Translations under genes and position numbers: made by a program
Shown: in pieces, positions 1 to 5,430 of the stretch
Layout of the letters: each line of letters starts with the position of its first letter
How positions within the stretch are numbered: position 1 is the first letter of the stretch
The notes under the pieces: model-generated
Databases searched by the model: none
What the model saw: only the letters and a program-made list of their open reading frames with translations
Told to the model about the DNA's origin: nothing
Origin: G039029935 sp039029935
GTDB taxonomy: Bacteria; Chloroflexota; Anaerolineae; Caldilineales; Caldilineaceae
Direction: 5' to 3'
Assembly: GCA_039029935.1 (NCBI GenBank)
Contig: JBCCFC010000812.1
Coordinates: 1 to 6,442 of the forward strand
Length of the DNA stretch: 6,442 nt

Positions 1-348
1 ATGATTAGCGAAAGCCGTACATCCGTGTATGACATTTTAATAGCGCAACAAGAGGGCGATAGCCCCTATGAAATGTGCGTCATTTACAATTTGCAATCAT
101 TACAGGTGCAGGTTGCGCTGGAATACATTGATGAACACAGGGAACGGCTTGAAGCAGAACTGCCTGAACTTTTAGAGAAAAAGGCTGAACGTGAACAGTA
201 TTATCGCGCAGTGGCCGCTGAACGCGAAAAACGTCCGATTAAACAGACGCCGCTCCAACAGGCATATGAAGAATTGAAAGCAAAAAATAAAATACGCGCT
301 GCAAATGGGGAGTTTGATAAATATCATGTCGCAAATTATTTTAAGTGA
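1..348 (+). CDS. DUF433-family protein, probably 5'-truncated by the window edge (antitoxin-like partner)
   Basis: The reading frame is open from base 1 to the TGA at 346-348, giving 115 residues. The segment RTSVYDILIAQQEGDSP (residues 6-22), then a short helix and a conserved ALEYIDEHRERLEAEL stretch, fits the C-terminal part of the DUF433 fold, a small helix-turn-helix-like domain often found as the antitoxin-type partner of PIN-like proteins. In the family this block follows a strand of the form P-x-I-x-G-T-R. Here MISESR occupies that place, so the ATG at base 1 is probably an internal Met and the true start lies upstream. The C-terminal third (about residues 55-100) is highly charged and helical (EKKAEREQYY, then KAKNKIR), unlike the shortest family members. 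Its 3' end overlaps the next gene by 23 bp, which implies co-expression. Antitoxin function is inferred from the pairing, not shown. Confidence 0.75.
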   Translation: MISESRTSVYDILIAQQEGDSPYEMCVIYNLQSLQVQVALEYIDEHRERLEAELPELLEKKAEREQYYRAVAAEREKRPIKQTPLQQAYEELKAKNKIRAANGEFDKYHVANYFK

Positions 349-733
349 TGAGAATTGCGAAGGCCAAGCTAACCATATTTTTCGTATATTAACCTATCGC
401 GGGTATACAGAATTGCTCTCTTTGGAGCTTAAAATGCTGCCCGATGTTGGATTACCCAGAGGTGTGGACGATAGAACAATCTGGCTTCATTGCCAAGAGC
501 ATAAGTACTTGCTGCTGACAGGCAACCGTACAACGACCGACGGGCATGAATCATTAGAATACGCGATTCAAGATTTAGTGACACCCACAAGCCTACCCGT
601 ATTGACGATTAGCAACCTAAAACGTATTCCACGTGATAGTGAATACTTAATCAGATGTGCAGAGAGACTTGCTGATATTGTCATGTATTTGGAGGAATAT
701 CATCTGGGTACACGTCGCCTGTATTTGACCTAA
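326..733 (+). CDS. PIN-like (DUF5615-like) protein, putative toxin partner of the DUF433 protein
   Basis: This 135-aa protein opens with MSQIILSDEN, the strand plus acidic D8-E9-N10 motif that starts Mut7-C/DUF5615-type PIN-like domains. Next come a G-Y strand (26-27), the acidic segment GVDDRTIW (46-53), and a strand ending in LLLTGNR (62-68), where the family normally has a T-R-D-like motif. The C-terminal part (RDSEYLIRCAERLADIVMYL) is helical. PIN-like domains are metal-dependent nucleases, but here the third acidic position appears to be replaced by G-N-R, so activity is uncertain. I chose the ATG at 326 because the conserved DEN strand begins there. An in-frame ATG at 305 would add seven residues and is possible. 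GGGGAG at 307-312 is a rather distant ribosome site. The overlap with the DUF433 gene and the known DUF433/DUF5615 pairing support a toxin-antitoxin-like unit; toxicity is inference. Confidence 0.65.
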   Translation: MSQIILSDENCEGQANHIFRILTYRGYTELLSLELKMLPDVGLPRGVDDRTIWLHCQEHKYLLLTGNRTTTDGHESLEYAIQDLVTPTSLPVLTISNLKRIPRDSEYLIRCAERLADIVMYLEEYHLGTRRLYLT

Positions 734-808
734 CAAAGTGATGTTCGGTCGTTACCGTGTAGGCGGTTTCAGGCTATTGATTGCAAGTATTAAGAAGGAA
801 CAAAACAC

Positions 809-1414
809 ATGGTATTTGGTAACGAAACTTTCACAGTCCCTGACGGACTCATAACAGATGAATTTTTGATTCGACCATTGTTGGCAACCGATGTCGAGTT
901 GGACTACGCGGCGGTTATGGAAACCAGGGAATTTCTGCGCAAGTGGGAGCAATCTACTTGGCCCGAAGATGACTTTACACTCGCTGACAATCTCAAAGAT
1001 TTAGAGCGACATTCAGGCGAACACGTCAACCGTGAATCGTTTACCTTTACGGTGATGAATCCGACTGAAACAGAATGTCTCGGCTGCATTTACATCTTCC
1101 CGCGCACGGTACGCTGGTTGTCTCAAGCCGAGCCGACAGTAGTTGGTGACACAGTAGGTGAGACAGCGTGGACCGATTATGAAGCCGTTATCCTGTTTTG
1201 GATTCGGCAGTCGCGGATAGCAGAGGCAATGGATCGAAGACTGCTCGATATCCTGCGTCCATGGTTCGAGCAAGAATGGATATTTGATGGTCATCTTTTC
1301 ATGACAAATGAGCAAGTTGAGCAGCAAGTCGCTATGTTTGAGGGGGCTGGTTTGCAACTTCAGTTTGAAGTCAAGTTTCCCAAAAAAGATGGAAAAGACC
1401 TCGCTTATATCTAA
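809..1414 (+). CDS. GNAT-like N-acetyltransferase
   Basis: A 201-aa protein starting at an ATG with a good ribosome site (AAGGA at 795-799, spacer 9). Residues 19-35 (FLIRPLLATDVELDYAA) match the usual first strand and helix of GNAT proteins, where L-R-P-L precedes an acidic loop. The segment near residues 78-97 (SFTFTVMNPTETECLGCIYI) fits the central antiparallel strands that lead to the acetyl-CoA site. The canonical Q/R-x-x-G-x-G/A pyrophosphate loop is not obvious, so the cofactor site may be divergent. The C-terminal block, with FWIRQSR, a helix containing LLDILRPWF, and MTNEQVEQQVAMFEGAGL, fits the last helices of a GNAT-type fold. Substrate cannot be predicted. The 75-bp gap upstream shows no clear promoter, so it could be transcribed with the preceding pair. 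Confidence 0.65.
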   Translation: MVFGNETFTVPDGLITDEFLIRPLLATDVELDYAAVMETREFLRKWEQSTWPEDDFTLADNLKDLERHSGEHVNRESFTFTVMNPTETECLGCIYIFPRTVRWLSQAEPTVVGDTVGETAWTDYEAVILFWIRQSRIAEAMDRRLLDILRPWFEQEWIFDGHLFMTNEQVEQQVAMFEGAGLQLQFEVKFPKKDGKDLAYI

Positions 1415-1601
1415 TTTTTGCTGTCGTTCCAGATACTGACCACCGAATACCGATTCACGATTAAGTTTACATGACTGACGATACAATATTGAAAAGTTGA
1501 GTACAATCAATCATATGAAAGTTGATAAACTACAGGTAGATCAATTTACAGCTACTTTTCTTTAAATATGGTGCTATTTGCGACAAGGATAGGTGCTTCC
1601 A

Positions 1602-3254
1602 ATGATGTACAAACTCAACTTAACTCAGTCTTTGGTTCCCACGCAGACCGATGACGTGGTGTACGAAATTACCGTGGGAGGATTGCTGCGCAAAACGGCT
1701 ACAGCACATGGTCACAAAACAGGTCTTGTTGAAGTGGGGATGACGGGTGAAATCGGTCGATCCTACACCTACGATCAACTTCTCACCCAGTCCGAAACGC
1801 TTGCCCTCGCGCTCAGCAGCCGCTATGCCCCCGGTGAGCGCATCTGTATCTGGGCACCCAACATCCCTGAATGGCTGCTGATGGAGTATGCCTGTTCGCT
1901 GGCCGGGCTTACGCTTGTCACTGCCAACCCATCGTTTCAAGAGAAAGAACTCCGTTATGTGTTGGCACAATCTGGCGCTGTTGCCCTGTTCCACATCAAC
2001 GAATATCGTGGTAATCCGATGGCGGAAATTGCTGACAGGGCGACCGCTGACAGGGCGACCGCTGGCAGTGGGACTATCCGTGAGGTGGTGGATATGGAGG
2101 ACGAGGCGGCCATGTGGCGACATGGCGACCGCTCACCTGAGTTGCCTATTGTCCACCCTGGTGATCCTGCCCAAATCCAGTACACATCTGGCACGACTGG
2201 CTTTCCCAAAGGCGCGGTACTGACCCATCGCGGTCTGGTCAATAATGCGCGCTACTATGCAGGGCGTCTGCAAACGACGGATGAAACCGTTTGGGCCAAC
2301 ATCATGCCCATGTTCCACACCAGCGGTTGTGGCATGGTGTCACTGGGCTGTCTACAAGCGGGCTGCAAAATGTTGCTGTTCAAACTATTTGACCCTGACA
2401 TTGTTTTGGACCTTACTGAGCATGAAAAAGTGACGACGATTCTGGGTGTGCCGACGATGATGGTTGGCCTTGTGGAAGCGCAAGCAACGCGGCCACGTGA
2501 TGTCTCGTCGCTTACCATGCTCTCATCGGGTGGGTCGATGGTCGCACCGGAGCTAGTACGCAACCTCTGCGATACGTTCAACTGTGCGTTTGGCACACTC
2601 TATGGACAGACGGAGGCTTCACCCGTCATCACCCAGCACCACCCCACCGATACGCTTGATGACATTTGCCACACCATTGGTCAGCCCGTGCCACAGACGG
2701 CAGTATCAATTCGTAGCGTTGGGGCCAATGAAGTTGTACCGCTGGACACGGTAGGCGAAATCTGTGCCAAAGGTCCGTGTAACATGATCGAGTATAACGC
2801 CAATCCAGCAGCGACGGCGTCAACGCTTGATACTGAAGGCTGGTTACACACGGGGGACCTCGGTGCGATGGATGCGCGCGGCTATGTCCGCATCACGGGT
2901 CGCGTCAAGGAGATGATTATTCGTGGTGGGGAGAATCTCTTCCCGGCTGAAATTGAGAATGTGTTATTGGATCATCCGCTCGTGGTGGAGGTTGCTGTGG
3001 TTGGTTTGCCTGATCCAAAATGGGGTGAGATTGTTGCCTGTTTCTTCCGTGCTGTGGAAAATCAGGCAGGAGGCACTCAGGCAGGAGGCACTCAGGTCGT
3101 TGAGACAGAGGAATTGCATCGTCACTGCCGCAAGCACCTCTCGCCCATTAAAACGCCCGTTGTGTGGCGGCAAGTCGAGGCATTCCCGCTGACCGGATCG
3201 GGCAAGATACAAAAGTTTGCCCTGCGGGAGAGCTATTTGGCGGAAAATAAGTAA
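1602..3254 (+). CDS. AMP-forming acyl-CoA synthetase (fatty-acid--CoA ligase family)
   Basis: A 550-aa adenylate-forming enzyme that would activate a carboxylic acid with ATP and then load it on CoA in the cytoplasm. All core motifs are visible. The phosphate loop is YTSGTTGFPKG (194-204), the acyl/adenine region includes PMFHTSGCG, and YGQTEASP is at 334-341. GWLHTGDL (413-420) carries the ribose-binding Asp. The hinge/linker GRVKEMIIRGGENLFP is at 433-448. PLTGSGKIQK near the C-terminus carries the predicted catalytic Lys535. The length is normal for the family. The MFH..G type of acyl pocket and the overall layout favour a medium- or long-chain fatty acid or related acid, but chain specificity is not readable. 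I chose the ATG at 1602 because AAGGATAGG (1585-1593) is properly spaced for it; the upstream GTG at 1593 overlaps that site. Two in-frame 15-bp tandem duplications add ADRATADRAT and QAGGTQAGGT to surface-type loops. Confidence 0.93.
   Translation: MMYKLNLTQSLVPTQTDDVVYEITVGGLLRKTATAHGHKTGLVEVGMTGEIGRSYTYDQLLTQSETLALALSSRYAPGERICIWAPNIPEWLLMEYACSLAGLTLVTANPSFQEKELRYVLAQSGAVALFHINEYRGNPMAEIADRATADRATAGSGTIREVVDMEDEAAMWRHGDRSPELPIVHPGDPAQIQYTSGTTGFPKGAVLTHRGLVNNARYYAGRLQTTDETVWANIMPMFHTSGCGMVSLGCLQAGCKMLLFKLFDPDIVLDLTEHEKVTTILGVPTMMVGLVEAQATRPRDVSSLTMLSSGGSMVAPELVRNLCDTFNCAFGTLYGQTEASPVITQHHPTDTLDDICHTIGQPVPQTAVSIRSVGANEVVPLDTVGEICAKGPCNMIEYNANPAATASTLDTEGWLHTGDLGAMDARGYVRITGRVKEMIIRGGENLFPAEIENVLLDHPLVVEVAVVGLPDPKWGEIVACFFRAVENQAGGTQAGGTQVVETEELHRHCRKHLSPIKTPVVWRQVEAFPLTGSGKIQKFALRESYLAENK
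2031..2075 (+). repeat. 15-bp in-frame tandem repeat within the acyl-CoA ligase
   Basis: GCTGACAGGGCGACC occurs twice in perfect tandem (2031-2045, 2046-2060). A degenerate third copy, GCTGGCAGTGGGACT (10 of 15 matches), follows at 2061-2075. The unit is five codons, so it encodes ADRAT-ADRAT-AGSGT without a frameshift. It falls in a loop before the phosphate-binding motif, where length variation should be tolerated. Confidence 0.9.
3063..3096 (+). repeat. 15-bp in-frame tandem repeat in the ligase C-terminal domain
   Basis: CAGGCAGGAGGCACT is perfectly duplicated (3063-3077, 3078-3092) and followed by the first four bases of a third copy (CAGG). It encodes QAGGT-QAGGT-Q within the mobile C-terminal domain, between a conserved strand and the terminal helix region. 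The unit is unrelated in sequence to the other 15-bp repeat in the same gene. Confidence 0.9.
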
Positions 3255-3273
3255 CACAGACTTCCAGCCTATC

Positions 3274-3300
3274 ATGGACAGACTGTCTGTACCATATTTT
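3274..3300 (+). terminator. Probable rho-independent terminator after the acyl-CoA ligase
   Basis: Twenty bases after the ligase stop codon, ATGGACAGA pairs with TCTGT-A-CCAT. This gives nine base pairs with one bulged A and a CTG loop (3274-3295), followed by ATTTT. The T-run is short and the stem only moderately GC-rich, so termination may be partial. Its position between two transcription units supports the call. Confidence 0.45.
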
Positions 3301-3323
3301 ATGCAGTGTAAAACAGGTGTGAA

Positions 3324-3350
3324 TTGAGGAATACCTTGAGGAATACCTTG
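3324..3350 (+). repeat. 12-bp tandem repeat upstream of the small Cys-motif gene
   Basis: TTGAGGAATACC is duplicated (3324-3335, 3336-3347) and followed by TTG. It lies just before the ribosome site of the gene starting at 3371, outside any predicted coding region. Like the other repeats here, it looks like a recent slippage or duplication event. Confidence 0.85.
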
Positions 3351-3370
3351 TGCCAAAGGAGAAAATAACA

Positions 3371-3592
3371 ATGGCAGTTCTACTTTATCCATCCTCTTAT
3401 CGCTGTGACTGTGGTCACGAATGCGATTTTTCTGAGGGTACCGTCAATGAAATGAGCAAGATGAGCCAAAAGAAAAAGGTTCGTCTGGAAGATGACGACG
3501 ATAAGCATACAATTATATTTTATCGCGGCAAAGCAACCGAAATCCTGTGTCCAACATTAGGCACTTGTAAAATTGATGGCGAGGAATATTAG
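3371..3592 (+). CDS. Small cysteine-motif (zinc-ribbon-like) protein of unknown function
   Basis: A 73-aa protein. The ATG at 3371 is chosen for the well-placed ribosome site AAGGAG (3356-3361, spacer 9); a GTG at 3350 would add seven residues but has no such site. The sequence shows C12-D-C14-G-H16-E-C18 near the N-terminus and C60-x5-C66 near the C-terminus, separated by a charged middle (QKKKVRLEDDDDKHTIIFYRG). This arrangement could bind one zinc ion, although the CxCGxxC spacing is not a textbook zinc ribbon. I recognise it only as a conserved hypothetical type (YRCDCGH, then a strand, then a CP-containing end). Its stop codon overlaps the ribosome site of the next gene, so the two are almost certainly translated from one mRNA. 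A DNA- or RNA-associated role alongside the HTH partner is inference. Confidence 0.7.
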   Translation: MAVLLYPSSYRCDCGHECDFSEGTVNEMSKMSQKKKVRLEDDDDKHTIIFYRGKATEILCPTLGTCKIDGEEY

Positions 3593-3605
3593 GAGAAATC
3601 AACAC

Positions 3606-3935
3606 ATGTCTGCATCTCAATGGACTCAGAGAGGTGGCTCGTTAAGCCATAAAAATGCCTGCAAGGAATTTGGTCTGACAGAGGCTGAAATAGTTGAGGC
3701 GATCCGTGCGGGTAAATTGCAATATAAGCGAAATTATGCGCATGGCAATCCCTATTATAAATTGCTACGCAGTGAGGTCGAGGCACTGGCCTATGAGCTT
3801 CGTGGCACAGAAGGGATGGAAGCGCAAAAAATAGAGCATGAATTGAAGCAAGTGAATCGAGAAATCAATAGTTTGAAGCGGAAGTTGTCCGCTTTAGAGA
3901 AGCAGAAACGTGAATTACTCCAACGACAAACATAG
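3606..3935 (+). CDS. HTH-like plus coiled-coil protein, unknown function
   Basis: A 109-aa protein with ribosome site AGGAG at 3591-3595 (spacer 10), embedded in the stop codon of the preceding gene. Residues about 10-60 (GGSLSHKNACKEFGLTEAEIVEAIRAGKLQYKRNY, read in parts) look like a winged-helix or excisionase-type helix-turn-helix. The pattern is an initial helix, then GLTEAEI, an AI-RAGKL-Q-Y turn, the NPYYKLLRSEVEAL recognition-type motif, and a following helix. Residues about 75-107 form a heptad-rich coiled coil (IEHELKQVNREINSLKRKL, then LEKQKRELL), a likely dimerisation stalk. This domain pair recurs as a conserved hypothetical protein in environmental bacteria, as far as I recall. 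DNA binding is likely but not proven; the target is unknown. No promoter is visible inside the unit. Confidence 0.7.
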   Translation: MSASQWTQRGGSLSHKNACKEFGLTEAEIVEAIRAGKLQYKRNYAHGNPYYKLLRSEVEALAYELRGTEGMEAQKIEHELKQVNREINSLKRKLSALEKQKRELLQRQT

Positions 3936-3979
3936 CATTGGAAAAATAAAACGAAATCAGACCTCTTTATCCGCAAACA

Positions 3980-4011
3980 CTTGACCTGACTACAGGTTCA
4001 TACTTTATACT
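3980..4011 (+). promoter_or_regulatory. MerR-type promoter/operator 1 (upstream of His-rich gene and merR)
   Basis: The -35 hexamer TTGACC (3981-3986) is followed by a 19-bp spacer and the -10 hexamer TATACT (4006-4011). The extended spacer is the signature of promoters activated by MerR-family regulators. The first half of the spacer region contains the perfect dyad ACCTG-N4-CAGGT (3985-3998), the expected regulator binding site. The same element recurs upstream of the lipoprotein gene with 27 of 32 positions identical. Transcription would begin near 4018, leaving a leader of about 207 nt. The regulator encoded at 4710-5246 is the obvious candidate to bind here. Confidence 0.8.
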
Positions 4012-4057
4012 TTTCTTCTATAAGGCGGATCCACAAAAATAATGCCCAATATTTGAG

Positions 4058-4105
4058 CAGTGAGCACGCCCACGTGCGGATGACCAGCATGGGGCGTGCT
4101 TACTG
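4058..4105 (+). other. Long stem-loop in the 5' leader of the His-rich gene
   Basis: CAGTGAGCACGCCC (4058-4071) pairs with GGGCGTGCTTACTG (4092-4105). This is 14 base pairs, one of them a G-U, closing a 20-nt loop. No immediate T-run follows, so it is not a simple terminator. It sits about 40 nt into the predicted transcript from promoter 1 and could be a regulatory or stabilising leader element. Function is unknown. Confidence 0.6.
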
Positions 4106-4144
4106 AATGGGTATTTTATTCTATTGATTCGCCTAGCAGGATTT

Positions 4145-4170
4145 GCTTGAAACCAAGCGTTTTTCAAACG
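4145..4170 (+). promoter_or_regulatory. Possible attenuator: two mutually exclusive small hairpins in the leader
   Basis: GCTTG-AAAC-CAAGC (4145-4158) is followed by GTTTTT, the form of a minimal intrinsic terminator. An overlapping alternative, CGTTT-TTC-AAACG (4158-4170), shares C4158 and would use up the T-run. Both stems are only five base pairs, so they are weak. The placement between promoter and gene is what makes an attenuator worth considering. Confidence 0.25.
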
Positions 4171-4224
4171 GAATTGACGCTGGGTAAAGTTGACAAAACA
4201 ACAAATCATTTAGGAGGAAAGTCG

Positions 4225-4683
4225 ATGACGAATCATCACAATCATCACAATCATCATAATCATCACCATACACACGCAACGGCTGAACAGCTTAACCATA
4301 GAGAATTCTTAATACAATTTGAGAATCAAACCTTGAATCCCGTCCATTTTAATCACGTGGGTCATTTACGGCTTGCTTGGATCTATCTCAATCACCATGA
4401 TCTGGAAACATCCGTCCAAGGAGTCTGTACGGGGATTAAAGCGTTTGCCGAAAGTTTGGGTGCCAACACAAAATTTCACATCACCATTACAGATTCGCTT
4501 GTCAGAATCGTGGCGAAACGTCTTGATGTGATGGCGCAAACGGATTGGCAATTATTTTTAGATCAGAACAGGGACTTGGTTGATGATGCTATTTCTGTAT
4601 TGCTCCAATATTTTAGCAAAGATTTATTGTTCAGTGAATCAGCGCGAACGTCGTTAATGAAGCCAGATATTCAACCAATTTAA
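4225..4683 (+). CDS. Histidine-rich HxxH-family protein, first gene of the merR operon
   Basis: A 152-aa protein. The ATG at 4225 is fixed by an excellent ribosome site (TAGGAGG 4211-4217, spacer 7); in-frame codons upstream to the GTG at 4096 are leader. The N-terminus is N-H-H repeated four times and then HTH, with ten His in residues 4-17, a predicted metal-binding tail. The core has FENQTLNPVHFNHVGHL (32-48) with H44-x2-H47, a helical middle, then NTKFHITIT (81-89) with H85, and ends SESARTSLMKPDIQPI. No signal peptide is visible, so it is probably cytoplasmic. The core is the same family as the truncated protein at 6162-6383 (shared F-x-N-x-T-L, H-x2-H-L, Y, S-x-G, N-T). I know of no named family. 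The merR gene follows 26 bp downstream, so the two share promoter 1. Buffering or sensing of a His-coordinated metal is inference. Confidence 0.75.
   Translation: MTNHHNHHNHHNHHHTHATAEQLNHREFLIQFENQTLNPVHFNHVGHLRLAWIYLNHHDLETSVQGVCTGIKAFAESLGANTKFHITITDSLVRIVAKRLDVMAQTDWQLFLDQNRDLVDDAISVLLQYFSKDLLFSESARTSLMKPDIQPI
4231..4266 (+). repeat. 9-bp tandem repeat encoding the Asn-His-His tail
   Basis: AATCATCAC occurs at 4231-4239, 4240-4248 and 4258-4266. The copy at 4249-4257 differs only in its last base (T), a silent His codon change. Each unit adds Asn-His-His. The near-perfect DNA identity suggests recent expansion, so copy number may vary between strains. Confidence 0.9.
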
Positions 4684-4709
4684 CCAAACTTAAACACATT
4701 CTTAGCAAC

Positions 4710-5246
4710 ATGTATACCATTGGCAAACTTGTGAAGGAATTTAATCTCTCTCGAAGTACCCTGCTCTATTACGACAAGATAGGTCTTTTAACACCATCAG
4801 AGAGAACCGAGTCAGAGTATCGCTTATATTCTGAGCAGGATTTCAATCGCATGTCGAAGATAGCTCTGTACAAAAAAGCAGGACTGTCTCTCGATGCGAT
4901 TGCTAAAATTTTGGATTCTGCGGATGATCAACTCTCAACGATTCTTGAACAACGGTTAGAAAGCCTCAACGAGGAAATGAGCCGGATTAGACAACAACAG
5001 CGCTTCATTCTACAGCTATTGGGCGAAAACTCCTTGCTGAAGAATATAAAAGTCATGAGCAAAGAGCAATGGGTACAAATCCTTGAAGACTCGGGGATGG
5101 ACCATGAGGCGATGCACCAGTGGCATGTTGAGTTTGAACGCAACCTCCCCGGGGCGCATCATGATTTTCTAGAAGCACTAGGGATGAGCAAGGAGGAAAT
5201 TGAAGTGCTTAGAGCTTCTGCACGAAAAACAATCATGCATTTGTAA
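4710..5246 (+). CDS. MerR-family transcriptional regulator
   Basis: A 178-aa protein with a complete MerR DNA-binding domain. It has YTIGKLVKEFNLSRSTLLYYD (2-22, read in parts), GLLTPSERTESEYRLYS wing residues (25-41), and KKAGLSLDAIAKIL (55-68). A dimerisation coiled coil spans about 73-104. The C-terminal effector domain (115-178) has W121, then HEAMHQWHVEFE (132-143) and AHHDFLEALG (149-158). There is no cysteine anywhere, so it is not a CueR/ZntR/MerR-type thiol sensor. Six His lie in 132-151 or at the C-terminus (132, 136, 139, 150, 151, 177), which may reflect ligand binding or only the conserved WH-x2-FE-x6-H pattern I recall for this regulator subgroup. It is transcribed from promoter 1 with the His-rich gene and has no good ribosome site of its own (26-bp gap). 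It is flanked by two matching 19-bp-spacer operators, so autoregulation plus control of the lipoprotein operon is the best reading. Confidence 0.92.
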   Translation: MYTIGKLVKEFNLSRSTLLYYDKIGLLTPSERTESEYRLYSEQDFNRMSKIALYKKAGLSLDAIAKILDSADDQLSTILEQRLESLNEEMSRIRQQQRFILQLLGENSLLKNIKVMSKEQWVQILEDSGMDHEAMHQWHVEFERNLPGAHHDFLEALGMSKEEIEVLRASARKTIMHL

Positions 5247-5260
5247 ATTATTTTTTCATG

Positions 5261-5292
5261 CTTGACCTGACTACGGGTTTATCCTATACACT
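5261..5292 (+). promoter_or_regulatory. MerR-type promoter/operator 2 (upstream of the lipoprotein operon)
   Basis: TTGACC (5262-5267), a 19-bp spacer and TACACT (5287-5292) align without gaps to promoter 1. The five differences lie at the A/G in the dyad, three later spacer bases, and one -10 base. The dyad is ACCTG-N4-CGGGT here, with one mismatch. It begins 15 bp after the merR stop codon and drives the divergent function encoded downstream on the same strand. Transcription would begin near 5299, leaving a leader of about 130 nt before 5431. Confidence 0.78.
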
Positions 5293-5329
5293 GCCTCTGA
5301 ATGCTGAAAAAGCAAGCTAAAAATGGGTG

Positions 5330-5392
5330 TTGGTCATCGTTTTGTCTACTCGGCAGGGACACCTATTCGACTATGGATGAAACGATGACCAA
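5330..5392 (+). repeat. Perfect 13-bp inverted repeat in the lipoprotein leader
   Basis: TTGGTCATCGTTT (5330-5342) and AAACGATGACCAA (5380-5392) are exact reverse complements around a 37-nt loop; flanking G-U and G-C pairs could lengthen the RNA stem. The last base is the A of an upstream in-frame ATG (5392-5394), so a folded stem would touch that start but leave the start at 5431 free. There is no T-run, so it is not a terminator. It could be an RNA structure or a second protein-binding site. Confidence 0.7.
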
Positions 5393-5430
5393 TGCCTAAA
5401 ATAATCTTAGATAAACTTAAAAGGGTTAGC

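Noticed and set aside
1013..1510. 165-codon open frame on the minus strand
   Set aside because: It lies mostly antisense to the acetyltransferase gene, lacks a ribosome site and shows no recognisable domain; it is a frame shadow.
1620..2123. 167-codon open frame on the minus strand
   Set aside because: It is wholly antisense to the acyl-CoA ligase, whose motifs are all intact in the + frame; no domain is visible.
4170..4200. Second promoter from the TTGACG and TTGACA hexamers close to the His-rich gene
   Set aside because: No acceptable -10 hexamer lies 16-19 bp downstream of either hexamer.
4096..4224. GTG-initiated N-terminal extension of the His-rich gene
   Set aside because: The frame is open but has no ribosome site, overlaps the 14-bp stem-loop, and the ATG at 4225 has a near-perfect TAGGAGG site.
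4231..4266. Short direct repeats as a CRISPR-like array
   Set aside because: Units are 9 bp with no spacers and lie in frame inside a gene with a strong ribosome site; they encode Asn-His-His.
5236..5257. Possible terminator after merR (ATTTGTAAAT followed by a T-run)
   Set aside because: The stem is only four A-T pairs, too weak to call, although the T-run at 5251-5256 is real.
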